Source: Paraburkholderia bryophila (lineage in GTDB: Bacteria; Pseudomonadota; Gammaproteobacteria; Burkholderiales; Burkholderiaceae). From it: 64,000 bases of DNA. Each line of letters begins with the position of its first letter. Position 1 is the first letter of the stretch. The position numbers were made by a program, and so were the translations under genes. The notes under the pieces are model-generated. The model searched no databases, had not been told where the DNA came from, and saw only the letters and a program-made list of their open reading frames with translations. The stretch covers positions 34,988-98,987 of the forward strand of contig NZ_QLTK01000027.1 of the NCBI RefSeq assembly GCF_003269035.1, written 5' to 3'. This document shows, one piece after another, positions 16,699-25,483 of the stretch.

Positions 16699-17894
16699 CG
16701 CAGCATCGATCAGGTGCCCACAATGCGCTCGTCGCCGCCGCCGACCCGCTGCTCGACCTGCTGGTGCCGATCCGCACCGGCACGGACCTCGCGCCTCAGC
16801 GGCTGCGCGAATATCTGCTCGATCAGATCGGGCAGTTTCAGGCGCGGGCGCAACGTGCGGCCATTCCCGTCGAGACTATCGTCGCCGCGCGCTATTGCCT
16901 GTGCACCGCGCTCGACGAAGCGGCCGCGCTCGCGCCGTGGGGCGGTGGCGGCGCGTGGTCGACCCACAGTCTGCTGGTTGCCTTGCACAACGAGACATGG
17001 GGCGGCGAAAAATTCTTCCAGTTGCTGGCGCGCCTGTCGGTGAGCGCGCACGCGCATCGCGACATGATCGAACTGCAGTACTTCTGCCTGACGCTCGGTT
17101 TTCAGGGACGCTACCGCGTGATCGATAACGGCGCCGCGCAACGCGAGACGCTGATACGTCGGCTGCACAAACTACTGCATGAAACCGGTGGCGGATACGC
17201 ACAGCCGTTGTCGCCGGAGTGGCGCGCCGCGGACCGCACGCCGGTGCGACGGCTGCGTGGCGGGCTGCCGTTGTGGGCGTGGTTGCTGCTGGCCGGGGTG
17301 AGCGGCAGCGCGAGTTTCGGCGCTTTTCTGTGGGCCACCAACGCCCATGCGGATCGCGTCTATGCGGCGATCGAGACGCTTCGTCTGCCTGAGCTGGATG
17401 TCCACGCGAACCACCCGCCGCCGCCGAACGGGCTGCGGCAGGCGCTCGACGCGGATCTGCGAAGCGGCGTGCTCGCGCTGCGCGAAGAGACGGACCGCAG
17501 CGTGATCGCCATGCGTGGCGACGGCCTGTTCGACTCCGGCTCGGCCGCTGCGAATCCGGCGTATCTGCCGCTACTCGCGCATCTGGCCGACGCGCTGAAC
17601 CGGGTCGGCGGCGATCTCGTCATCACCGGTCATACGGACAATCAGCCGATCCGCGATCAGCGCTTCGAGTCGAATCTCGCGCTGTCGCACGCGCGTGCCG
17701 GCGCGGTCAGGCAATGGCTGCTGGCAGCAGGTCTTGCCCCGAACCGAAGTATCACCGTGACGGGCCGCGGCGACGAACAACCAGTGGATACCAACCAGAC
17801 AGCCGATGGCCGCGCCCACAACCGGCGCGTGGAGATCGTATTGTTCCCGCGTCCCGCGGACAGACCAGGCATTTCGCAGGCGACCGATCGATGA
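16695..17894 (+). CDS. tssL: T6SS inner-membrane protein TssL with OmpA-like domain (DotU/ImpK)
   Basis: The 399-residue TssL has three parts: a DotU-like cytoplasmic domain (about 15-180, DPLLDLLVPIRTGTDL, AARYCLCTALDEAA, ETWGGEKFFQ), one transmembrane helix (about 190-215) and a periplasmic OmpA-like peptidoglycan-binding domain (about 285-390, including GHTDNQPI and NLALSHARA). TssL forms the inner-membrane complex with TssM; the OmpA part ties it to the cell wall. Not all TssL carry this extension. The start overlaps the tssK stop and its stop overlaps the tssM start in the same ATGA arrangement. Confidence 0.95.
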   Translation: MTQHRSGAHNALVAAADPLLDLLVPIRTGTDLAPQRLREYLLDQIGQFQARAQRAAIPVETIVAARYCLCTALDEAAALAPWGGGGAWSTHSLLVALHNETWGGEKFFQLLARLSVSAHAHRDMIELQYFCLTLGFQGRYRVIDNGAAQRETLIRRLHKLLHETGGGYAQPLSPEWRAADRTPVRRLRGGLPLWAWLLLAGVSGSASFGAFLWATNAHADRVYAAIETLRLPELDVHANHPPPPNGLRQALDADLRSGVLALREETDRSVIAMRGDGLFDSGSAAANPAYLPLLAHLADALNRVGGDLVITGHTDNQPIRDQRFESNLALSHARAGAVRQWLLAAGLAPNRSITVTGRGDEQPVDTNQTADGRAHNRRVEIVLFPRPADRPGISQATDR

Positions 17895-20800
17895 AGTTCG
17901 TAACACGGGTAGTGCAGCTGATGGTGTCCCGAACCTGGTGGCTGTGTGTCTGGCTATGCGTCGAGATCGCGCTGGTCGTCGCGTTGATCTGGAGCGCGGG
18001 GCCGCTGCTGGCGATCGGCGCGACGCGTCCACTGGAGAGTGCGACGGTGCGAGCGTGGCTGATTGCGCTCGTGCTGCTGGCCGGGTGCATGCGGCTCGTC
18101 TGGCGCATGCGCGGTAGCGATGCGGGTGCGGGTGCGGGTGCGAGCCTGTTCGAGCGTTGGCGTGAACACCGGATGAGCGTGAGCAACGCGCAGACTTCGG
18201 ATGCCCCCCACACAGTTATTAGCGCCGACGACCGCGCCAAAGTTGCCGAACTGCGCGCCCGTTTTCACAACACGCTCTCTCTCCTGCGTCGCGCAAACCC
18301 GGCGGCAGGCAAGCTCGCGGCATGGCACGATGCCGTCACCGGTCGGTACGCGTATCGATTACCGTGGTATCTCGTGGTCGGCAGCGACGGCTCGGGCAAG
18401 ACTGCTGTACTCGTCCACGGCGGGCTCGATCTGTCGACGGTCGAGCAGGCGGCGCAAGCTGCTGCCGGCCACATCGAAGCGACCGGGCAATGCGCCTGGT
18501 GGTTCAGCAACCACGCGGTGCTCATCGATACGCCCGGCCACTATCTGGAAGCCGCCGACGACACCCAGCGGCGCGGCGCCGAGTGGCGCGCCTTGCTCGC
18601 GCTGCTTCGCAAACACCGGCCGCGCCAACCGCTGAACGGCGTACTACTGACGGTCGCGATCGACACGCTGCTCGCGCTGAACCAGGCTGAACGTGCGGCG
18701 TACGCGACGCGTCTGCGCAAGCCGCTGCTATCGATGCGGGAGTCGTTCGACATGCAGGTCCCGATCTACTTATGTTTCACCCGCATGGATCGCCTTGGCG
18801 GCTTCGTCGAGTACTTTTCCGCGCTAAGCCGCGAAGGCCGCGAGCAGGTTTGGGGCGCCACCTTCCCGCTCGACGAAACTGCCGCGCCGTCCAACCGCGC
18901 CGCCACGGCATTCACCGACGCATTCGACAAGCTCGCGCAGCGCCTGACCGAAGGCTTGCGCGACGTGCTGAGCACCGATCCCGATCTCGATAGCCGAGCG
19001 CTCGCCTATCTGTTCCCGCAGCAGTTCGCGAGTCTGCGCGATGTGCTCGACGGTTTTTGCTCCGCGCTGTTTCGGGCGTCGCAACTGGAACCCAATCTGG
19101 TCGCGCGCGGCATCTACTTCGCCAGCGCCTTGCAAAGCGGGCCGGCAATCGACCGGGTACTGGCGCCCGTCAGACAACACTTGCACAGCGCAATGCCGTC
19201 GCCTTCGCCTGCGCCCGCAACAAATCGCGTCAGCCAAAGCTACTTTCTCAAGCAACTGTTGCACGAAGCGGTTTTTGCGGATGCTGGCCTCGCCGGCACG
19301 AGCCGCGCGTCGCTGCGGCGACGTCTGATCGCGCACACGACGCTCGCAGTGGCAAGCGTCGCCCTCCTGCTGATACTGCTAACCGGCTGGGCGGTCAGCT
19401 ATTCCAACAACCGTGCCTATCTCGACGAAGTCGGCGCGCACGTTGCCGCGATCAATCGGCACGCGCGCGAGCCGATCACGTTAGCCGCCGGTGCATTGGC
19501 GCCGCTCGCGCCGCTGCTCGACACCGTGCGAAGTCTGCCCCGCAGCGAACGTTTCGAGATCGACGCACCGCCGGAATTGCGCTACGGACTCGGTCTTTAC
19601 CCCGGCGCAAAAATCGGCGAAGCCAGCGAAATGGTCTATCGCCGCGCGCTCGACGACAAGCTGCTGCCGCAGGCCGCCGCGCGTCTCGAAACGCTGCTGT
19701 CCAACGCCCCGCCCGACGACCCTGAATATACGTACGACGCGCTCAAGGCCTATCTGATGCTTCACGACGCCACCCACTACGACGGCGGTTTTGTCGCCGC
19801 GTGGCTGATCCTCGACACGCAGATGGCCTCGCCGTCCGGCACCACGCTGGATCAACGCGCACGCCTGGAAGCGCACCTTGCGCGGCTCTTCGAAGCGCGC
19901 GCGGTCGCCTCGCCGTTTGCGCTCGATGCAGCGCTGGTGAGCCGCGTGCGTGAGCGGCTCGCGCGCGATTCGTTTGCTCAGCGCGCCTACCATCAGTTGC
20001 GCCGGGAACTGCTGCGTACGCCACGCGCCGCGCCGCTCACCGTCGTCAGCGCGGGCGGCCCGCAAGCGGCGCTCGTGTTCCAGCGCCTCAGCGGCAAACC
20101 GCTCAGCGACGGCATCGACAGTCTGTATACGTACCGAGGCTATTGGGACGTTTTCGACAAACGTGTCGCCGGCGCCGTCGCGCAACTGCGCGGCGAAGAA
20201 CCCTGGGTGTTGGGTATCGACGCCGCGCCCACCGTCGACACCGCGCGCCTGGCGCTTGAAGTGCGGCGCGCGTACTTCAACGACTACATCGAAGTCTGGG
20301 ACGCCTACCTCAACGACTTGACGCTGGCGGATAGCAAGTCGATTGCGCAAAGCACGCGAATTGCACGCACGTTGTCGGCGCCGGACTCGCCGCTCAGACA
20401 ATTCCTGCAGGCCGCCGCGCGCGAGACGAATCTGTCGCGAGCCGCCTCCCCGACCAAGCAGCGGCCCACGGTGGATCGCCTGCAGCAACGCCTCGGCGAA
20501 GCGCGCCGATCGCTCGCGGCGATGTTCGGCAACGCCGCGCCCGCCGCGCCGCAAGCGGCTAACGAAGACCGACCCGAAGCCATGGTCGACGCGCATTTCG
20601 AACCATTGCGGCGCCTCGTCGCCTCGTCCGAGGGTGGCGCAGCGGGCACGGCACCGTTCGACGGCAACCTGCATGTGGTCGACGAGTTGTACAGCTATCT
20701 GACCTCGGCGAGCGCGGCGCTCAACAGCGGCAATTCGCCGCCACCTACCGACGTGTTCGACAAACTGCAGGCCGACGCCGGACGCATGCCGATGCCGTTG

Positions 20801-21553
20801 CGCAAAATGTTCGGCGATCTGTCGCAAAACGGCTCGGCGCAGGTGGGCGGAGCGCTGCGCGCCAACCTCGCGCAGGACGCGCAGGGCGGCGTAGGCCGAC
20901 TGTGCCGGCACATCATCGCCGGACGTTATCCGTTTGCGCGCAACTCCAACCGGGACGTCGCCCTCGACGATTTTTCGAAACTGTTCGCGCCGGGCGCGTT
21001 GATGGAGAGCTTCTTTCAAAAAAATCTGGCGTCGCAAATCGACGTCAGCGGTAGCCGCTGGCGCTTCAGGCGCGACGCGACCGGCTCCGCCTCGGGTGAC
21101 GCCCGTCTGGCCGGCTCGTTCCAGAATGCCGACATCATCCGCACGGCGTTTTTCTCCGGCAGCGCCACGATGCCGGCGCTGCAGGTCGAGCTGACGCCGC
21201 TCGAGCTGGACCCGGGGATCGCACAGTACACGCTGGACGTCGACGGCCAAACACTGCGCTACGCACACGGGCCGCAACTGCCCACCACGGTGAAATGGCC
21301 CAGCCCCACCGGCGGCGGCCAGGTCAGTCTGCAGATCAGCACGCCGGGAGGCACCGACGGCCTGCAAACTCAGGGACCGTGGGCGCTGCACCGCCTGCTC
21401 GACAAGGCACGTATCGCGCCGGGCGCGACACCCGAAACCTTTGTCGCCACCTTCGACTTCAACGGCCGCAAGCTATCTTTGCGGGTTATCGCCAACAGCA
21501 GCTACAACCCGTTCAGGTTGCCGCAAATGGACGCGTTCTCGTGTCCGTCCTAA
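17891..21553 (+). CDS. tssM: T6SS membrane complex protein TssM (IcmF)
   Basis: TssM is the large inner-membrane component with a periplasmic domain contacting TssJ. From the ATG overlapping the tssL stop it is 1220 residues, as expected for the family. Two hydrophobic helices lie near residues 17-65. A cytoplasmic NTPase-like domain with Walker A GSDGSGKT (164-171) and an IDTPGHYLE segment follows. A third helix lies near 483-505 (TLAVASVALLLILLTGWAV), and the rest is periplasmic. A longer open frame upstream lies inside tssL and is not credible. The Walker A motif is intact; whether it hydrolyses NTP varies between systems. It sits just before the FHA gene. Confidence 0.95.
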   Translation: MKFVTRVVQLMVSRTWWLCVWLCVEIALVVALIWSAGPLLAIGATRPLESATVRAWLIALVLLAGCMRLVWRMRGSDAGAGAGASLFERWREHRMSVSNAQTSDAPHTVISADDRAKVAELRARFHNTLSLLRRANPAAGKLAAWHDAVTGRYAYRLPWYLVVGSDGSGKTAVLVHGGLDLSTVEQAAQAAAGHIEATGQCAWWFSNHAVLIDTPGHYLEAADDTQRRGAEWRALLALLRKHRPRQPLNGVLLTVAIDTLLALNQAERAAYATRLRKPLLSMRESFDMQVPIYLCFTRMDRLGGFVEYFSALSREGREQVWGATFPLDETAAPSNRAATAFTDAFDKLAQRLTEGLRDVLSTDPDLDSRALAYLFPQQFASLRDVLDGFCSALFRASQLEPNLVARGIYFASALQSGPAIDRVLAPVRQHLHSAMPSPSPAPATNRVSQSYFLKQLLHEAVFADAGLAGTSRASLRRRLIAHTTLAVASVALLLILLTGWAVSYSNNRAYLDEVGAHVAAINRHAREPITLAAGALAPLAPLLDTVRSLPRSERFEIDAPPELRYGLGLYPGAKIGEASEMVYRRALDDKLLPQAAARLETLLSNAPPDDPEYTYDALKAYLMLHDATHYDGGFVAAWLILDTQMASPSGTTLDQRARLEAHLARLFEARAVASPFALDAALVSRVRERLARDSFAQRAYHQLRRELLRTPRAAPLTVVSAGGPQAALVFQRLSGKPLSDGIDSLYTYRGYWDVFDKRVAGAVAQLRGEEPWVLGIDAAPTVDTARLALEVRRAYFNDYIEVWDAYLNDLTLADSKSIAQSTRIARTLSAPDSPLRQFLQAAARETNLSRAASPTKQRPTVDRLQQRLGEARRSLAAMFGNAAPAAPQAANEDRPEAMVDAHFEPLRRLVASSEGGAAGTAPFDGNLHVVDELYSYLTSASAALNSGNSPPPTDVFDKLQADAGRMPMPLRKMFGDLSQNGSAQVGGALRANLAQDAQGGVGRLCRHIIAGRYPFARNSNRDVALDDFSKLFAPGALMESFFQKNLASQIDVSGSRWRFRRDATGSASGDARLAGSFQNADIIRTAFFSGSATMPALQVELTPLELDPGIAQYTLDVDGQTLRYAHGPQLPTTVKWPSPTGGGQVSLQISTPGGTDGLQTQGPWALHRLLDKARIAPGATPETFVATFDFNGRKLSLRVIANSSYNPFRLPQMDAFSCPS

Positions 21554-21586
21554 AGCCGCTCGCTATCAGATCAGGACGTTTGCTCC

Positions 21587-22597
21587 ATGCCCTCTTTCAG
21601 CCTTCAGTTGATGATCGTCGCCTGCCATGGCAAGGCGCTACCGAACGATCCCGGCACGGTCTTCGACGCGGCCGGCGGCTCGATCGGCCGCGCGCCCGAC
21701 AACACGCTGGTGCTCCCCGACGTCGATGATGGCGGCAGCGCGGTGGCGCAACGCCATGCGTCGATCAGCGCACACGGCGACGGGTGGCAGTTGCGCAATA
21801 CCAGCGAACATGCGGCGATCGCCGTTAATGGCAAGCTGGTCGAGCCTGGCGGAGAGATCGAGCTGCGCGCGGGCGACATCATCAATATCGGCGCCTATGT
21901 GCTGCGGGCCGGCGGTGCCGCTGCCGCTGACTCTGCCAGAAACGGAAACGCAGCACCGAACCCGCTGTACCTGACCACGCCTTCGTCTGGCCTTGCCGAT
22001 GACGACCGTCCGTTTGGTCCCGGCACATCGAGCTCATTACACGATCTGCTCGATACGCCGCTGGACCCCCTCGCACTGTTCGGCGCGCCAGCGACGAAAT
22101 GGTCGAACACGCAATGGAGCGACACGAACGTCCCCGACCTGTTCGCGGACCTCGTTGCCGCACCACCCGGCGCGTTCGACGCCTCGCGTACGCACAGCGC
22201 GCCCGGTCATGCGATACGCGACCAGGTGGCGGAATTCGACGGCCATCTGCGGCTAAAAATTGCCACGCCACTAGCGGAAAACAGTCAGCATGGCGCCGGC
22301 GTTCGACGAGCCGACTACGCCGACGCGTTCAGCCGGTTATACGACGCATCGGCCTGCGTCGTACGCGTGGCCGTGCCGAATTACGGCGGTAAAACTCACG
22401 TGCCGATCGATCCATCGCACCCGTCGACGATTGCCGAGGGCGAAGCCACCGGGTCCGTCGCCGCGCTCGCCCAAGCCTTTCTCGACGGCGCCGGCGTTCC
22501 CTGCGACGCAACCGCCGAGGCCGGCTTCACCCCAGAATTCATGCACACGCTGGGAACGCTGGTCCGCACCCTCAAACAACATACTGACCGAGACTAA
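21587..22597 (+). CDS. tagH: T6SS FHA-domain protein TagH, apparently degenerate and C-terminally short
   Basis: TagH/Fha proteins bind phosphothreonine and regulate T6SS assembly. The 336-residue product has an FHA domain (about residues 25-110, GSIGRAPDN, RHASISAHGDGW, VNGKLVEPGGEIELRAGD). Two positions of the usual phosphothreonine-binding set look changed. The Ser of the common V-S-x-R-H signature is Ala in VAQRHA, and the S-x-N-G loop reads TSEHAA. The C-terminus has the start of the T6SS FHA C-terminal domain (AFLDGAGV, FMHTLGTLVRTLKQ) but stops after a few more residues, where relatives continue for more than 100. No remnant is visible downstream. No PpkA/PppA pair is present in the window. 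Confidence 0.75.
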   Translation: MPSFSLQLMIVACHGKALPNDPGTVFDAAGGSIGRAPDNTLVLPDVDDGGSAVAQRHASISAHGDGWQLRNTSEHAAIAVNGKLVEPGGEIELRAGDIINIGAYVLRAGGAAAADSARNGNAAPNPLYLTTPSSGLADDDRPFGPGTSSSLHDLLDTPLDPLALFGAPATKWSNTQWSDTNVPDLFADLVAAPPGAFDASRTHSAPGHAIRDQVAEFDGHLRLKIATPLAENSQHGAGVRRADYADAFSRLYDASACVVRVAVPNYGGKTHVPIDPSHPSTIAEGEATGSVAALAQAFLDGAGVPCDATAEAGFTPEFMHTLGTLVRTLKQHTDRD

Positions 22598-22717
22598 CCG
22601 CCACCCACTCGATCAGAGGCCGGCGCCGCACCGCCATCAGCAGCACTTGCCCAGCGCAGGCGCCCGTCCGCTCGGCATCCGCACGGCCGTCTCGCGGCGA
22701 GCCGGGGCGGCCCCCTC

Positions 22718-22726
22718 TGCTATATT
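22718..22726 (+). promoter_or_regulatory. Extended -10 promoter element before the CorC-like gene
   Basis: TGC followed by TATATT forms an extended -10 element in an otherwise GC-rich gap. It would start transcription near 22733, about 25 bases before the GTG start. No clear -35 is visible. This would make the housekeeping block transcriptionally separate from the T6SS operon. Confidence 0.4.
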
Positions 22727-22757
22727 CTCTCCATCCTGTCCCTCTCCTTCACGACGC

Positions 22758-24062
22758 GTGGAACAACTTCCCCTGTGGGCGCAGATCGGCGCGGTTTGTC
22801 TGCTGCTCGTCTGCTCCAGTTTCTTTTCCATTTCTGAAACGGCGATGATGGCGCTCAACCGTCATCGCCTGAAGCACCTGGCCAATCAGAACGTGCTCGG
22901 TGCAAAGACCACTCAGGGTCTGCTCGCGCGTACCGACCAGCTCTTGAGCGTGGTGCTGATCGGCAACAATCTGTTCAATACGATCATTCCGGTGCTGACC
23001 ACCTCGATCGCGCTGCACACGTTCGGCCGCAACAACCTCGTGCTCTCGATCGCAACCGGCATCGTCGCGTTTCTTATCATCGTGTTCGCGGAGATCACGC
23101 CGAAGATCGTCGGCGCAACGTTTCCGGAAAAGATCGCGCTGCCCGCCAGCCTGCTGATCGCGCCGATGATGCGCGTCGCGAAGCCGCTCGTCTGGTTCGT
23201 CAATCTGTTCGCCAACGCGATCCTGCGGGTGCTGCACATCAACACCAAGGGCGCGCACGACCAGCGTCTGTCCACCGAAGAACTGCGCACCATCGTGCTC
23301 GAATCGGGCAGCTTCATGCCCACCAAGCACCGCAGCATTCTGCTGAACCTCTTCGACCTCGAAAACATTTCTGTCGACGACGTGATGATCCCGCGCCGCC
23401 GCATCGAAGCGCTGGATTTCGACGCGCCGTTCGAACAGATCCTGCATCAACTCGAAACCTGTTATCACAACAAGCTGATCGTCTATCAAGGCGACATTGA
23501 CCGCGTGCTCGGTGTACTCCACGTGCGCAAGACCCTGGCCGCGCTGCATAACCAGGAACTCGAACGCGAGACGCTGCGCGAGTTGCTCGCCGAGCCGTAC
23601 TTCGTGCCGAGCGGTACGCCCGTGTTCCAGCAACTGCAGTTCTTCCAGGAAAGCCGCCATCGCACCGCGCTGGTCGTCAACGAGTATGGCGAACTGCAGG
23701 GCCTCGTCACGCCGGAAGACATCATCGAAGAACTGATCGGCGAATTCACCACGTCGATTCCGCGTAGCGCCAATACGCGCGGCGGCTGGAACGAGAGCGG
23801 CGAATGCATCGTGGCGGGCAGCATGCCGCTGCGCGAACTGAACCGCTGGCTGCAACTGACGCTGCCCACGGACGGTCCGAAAACGCTCAACGGCCTCATC
23901 CTCGAAATTCTCGAAGACATTCCGGACGGCGACGTCTGCGTGCAGATCGGCGACATAAAACTCGAAGTGATGCGCAGCGACGATCAGGCGATCCGCACCG
24001 TCAAGCTGTTCAAGCCGCCGGTGCGCGGTACGGCCAAGGCCGCCAAAGCCACGCGCATCTGA
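22758..24062 (+). CDS. HlyC/CorC-family membrane protein with CNNM and CBS domains
   Basis: The 434-residue protein has an N-terminal CNNM-type transmembrane domain (about 1-190, FFSISETAMMALNRHRLKHL, VVLIGNNLFNTIIP, FAEITPKIVGA). Two CBS domains (about 200-330, DVMIPRRRIEALD to LVTPEDIIEELIGE) and a CorC_HlyC C-terminal domain follow. The family is implicated in magnesium/cobalt efflux or resistance, but the substrate here cannot be read from sequence. The frame runs upstream into tagH in another reading frame. I chose the GTG at 22758 because it immediately precedes the first transmembrane segment and lies after the likely promoter. No strong Shine-Dalgarno is present. Confidence 0.87.
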   Translation: MEQLPLWAQIGAVCLLLVCSSFFSISETAMMALNRHRLKHLANQNVLGAKTTQGLLARTDQLLSVVLIGNNLFNTIIPVLTTSIALHTFGRNNLVLSIATGIVAFLIIVFAEITPKIVGATFPEKIALPASLLIAPMMRVAKPLVWFVNLFANAILRVLHINTKGAHDQRLSTEELRTIVLESGSFMPTKHRSILLNLFDLENISVDDVMIPRRRIEALDFDAPFEQILHQLETCYHNKLIVYQGDIDRVLGVLHVRKTLAALHNQELERETLRELLAEPYFVPSGTPVFQQLQFFQESRHRTALVVNEYGELQGLVTPEDIIEELIGEFTTSIPRSANTRGGWNESGECIVAGSMPLRELNRWLQLTLPTDGPKTLNGLILEILEDIPDGDVCVQIGDIKLEVMRSDDQAIRTVKLFKPPVRGTAKAAKATRI

Positions 24063-24190
24063 AGCCGAAACAGAGCTTCGCACAGCGGCGCCGCGCGCGC
24101 CATTAGCCGAATGGCCGAGTGGCGTTAGGGCGATACCTTGACCGATGATGCGACCGTCATGTTCTACAGGCGGCTCGTCACCGGTCTCTC

Positions 24191-25483
24191 ATGCAAGCAT
24201 CCAGTCATTCCGCCGCGCCCGCTTCGGGGCCTTCAACTTTCAATAGCGAAGCTGCGGCCAAAGCCAGGACCGCAAACTTCGCGGTCGATCCCGCCGCCAA
24301 CCTCGTCGATATCGACAACGCGCCGGCCGTTCGCCTCCTCACCGAAACCCTGCAGGAAACCACTCGCCGCAATGCGTCGGACCTGCATATCGAACCGTCG
24401 GAGCATGGCTGGCGCGTACGCATGCGCATCGACGGCGTGCTGCATGAGCTGCCGCAGCCGCCCGCGCATCTGCGCGACGCATTTATCACCCGCGTGAAGG
24501 TGCTGGCACGCATGGACATTGCCGAGCGGCGCGTGCCGCAAGACGGCCGGCTGCGAATCGCCACGTCGCCCGGACGGACCGAAGACTATCGCGTCAATTC
24601 GCTGCCTACACTGTTCGGCGAAAAGCTGGTGCTGCGCCGGCTCGACGCATTGCCCGCGGATCTGTCGCTCGACTCGCTCGGCCTCGATCCACGGCAGCGC
24701 GCCATCGTCGACGCCGGCATCCGCGCACCGCACGGCCTGATGCTGGTCACCGGCCCGACCGGCAGCGGCAAGACGCTGTCGCTGTATTGCTTCCTGCAAT
24801 TGCTCAACGACTCATCGCGCAATCTGTGCTCGGTTGAGGATCCGGCCGAAATCCAGCTAGCGGGCATCAACCAGGTCAGCGTGCGTGAGAAAGCGGGCCT
24901 CACCTTCGCCGTGGCGCTGCGCGCGTTTTTGCGTCAGGACCCGGATGTGATCATGGTGGGTGAAATCCGCGACGACGAAACCGCCGACGTCGCCGTGAAG
25001 GCCGCGCAAACCGGCCACCTCGTATTATCGACACTGCATACGAACGACGCCCCCGCGGCGATCGCGCGTCTGATCGACATTGGCGTCGAGCCGTACAACC
25101 TGGCGGCCGCGTTGCGCATGGTGACCGCGCAACGGCTGGTGCGCCGACTGTGCGTGGCGTGCCGAACGCCCGCGCCACATTCGAGCGCCGCGCTGCGTGC
25201 CGCGGGTTTCGCCGACGCTCAGCTCGACGGCTGGCAGCCCTACACCGCCGCTGGTTGCGCCAAGTGCCACGGTATCGGCTACCGGGGCCGGATCGGCGTG
25301 CATCAGGTAATGCCGGTGTCGGAGCCGATGCGCGAATTGATCGTGGCAAGCGCCGGCTCGCATGAGCTCGCGCGGCTCGCTCAGGCGGAACAGGTGGCGA
25401 CGTTACGTGAAGCGGCGTTGGCGCGCGTGCGCGACGGCACGACGAGTCTCGCGGAAGCGCTGGCTGCCACGGAGGTCGCGTGA
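24191..25483 (+). CDS. pilB: Type IV pilus/type II secretion assembly ATPase (PilB/GspE family)
   Basis: This hexameric motor ATPase powers pilin assembly at the inner membrane. The 430-residue protein contains DLHIEPSEHGWRVRMRIDG and the Walker A GPTGSGKT (188-195). The Asp box (LRQDPDVIMVGEIRDDETAD), the His box (STLHTND) and a CxxC...CxxC zinc element (CVACRT, CAKCHGIGYRGR) follow. It lacks the longer N-terminal domain of classical PilB and is closer in size to GspE/HofB-type proteins. Its stop overlaps the pilC start (GTGA), and pilD follows, giving a BCD set without a pilin gene in the window. Confidence 0.88.
   Translation: MQASSHSAAPASGPSTFNSEAAAKARTANFAVDPAANLVDIDNAPAVRLLTETLQETTRRNASDLHIEPSEHGWRVRMRIDGVLHELPQPPAHLRDAFITRVKVLARMDIAERRVPQDGRLRIATSPGRTEDYRVNSLPTLFGEKLVLRRLDALPADLSLDSLGLDPRQRAIVDAGIRAPHGLMLVTGPTGSGKTLSLYCFLQLLNDSSRNLCSVEDPAEIQLAGINQVSVREKAGLTFAVALRAFLRQDPDVIMVGEIRDDETADVAVKAAQTGHLVLSTLHTNDAPAAIARLIDIGVEPYNLAAALRMVTAQRLVRRLCVACRTPAPHSSAALRAAGFADAQLDGWQPYTAAGCAKCHGIGYRGRIGVHQVMPVSEPMRELIVASAGSHELARLAQAEQVATLREAALARVRDGTTSLAEALAATEVA

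Noticed and set aside
19481..21391. 636-codon minus-strand open frame inside tssM
   Set aside because: Antisense to the intact tssM reading frame, with Arg/Gln/Ala-rich shadow composition and no motifs.
22749..24083. 444-codon minus-strand open frame antisense to the CorC-like gene
   Set aside because: Shadow of the plus-strand CBS-domain protein; no family signature.
24111..24130. ATGGCCGAGTGG followed by G-rich sequence resembling the D-arm of a tRNA-Ser
   Set aside because: No anticodon stem, T-arm or acceptor pairing can be found around it, so it is taken as chance.
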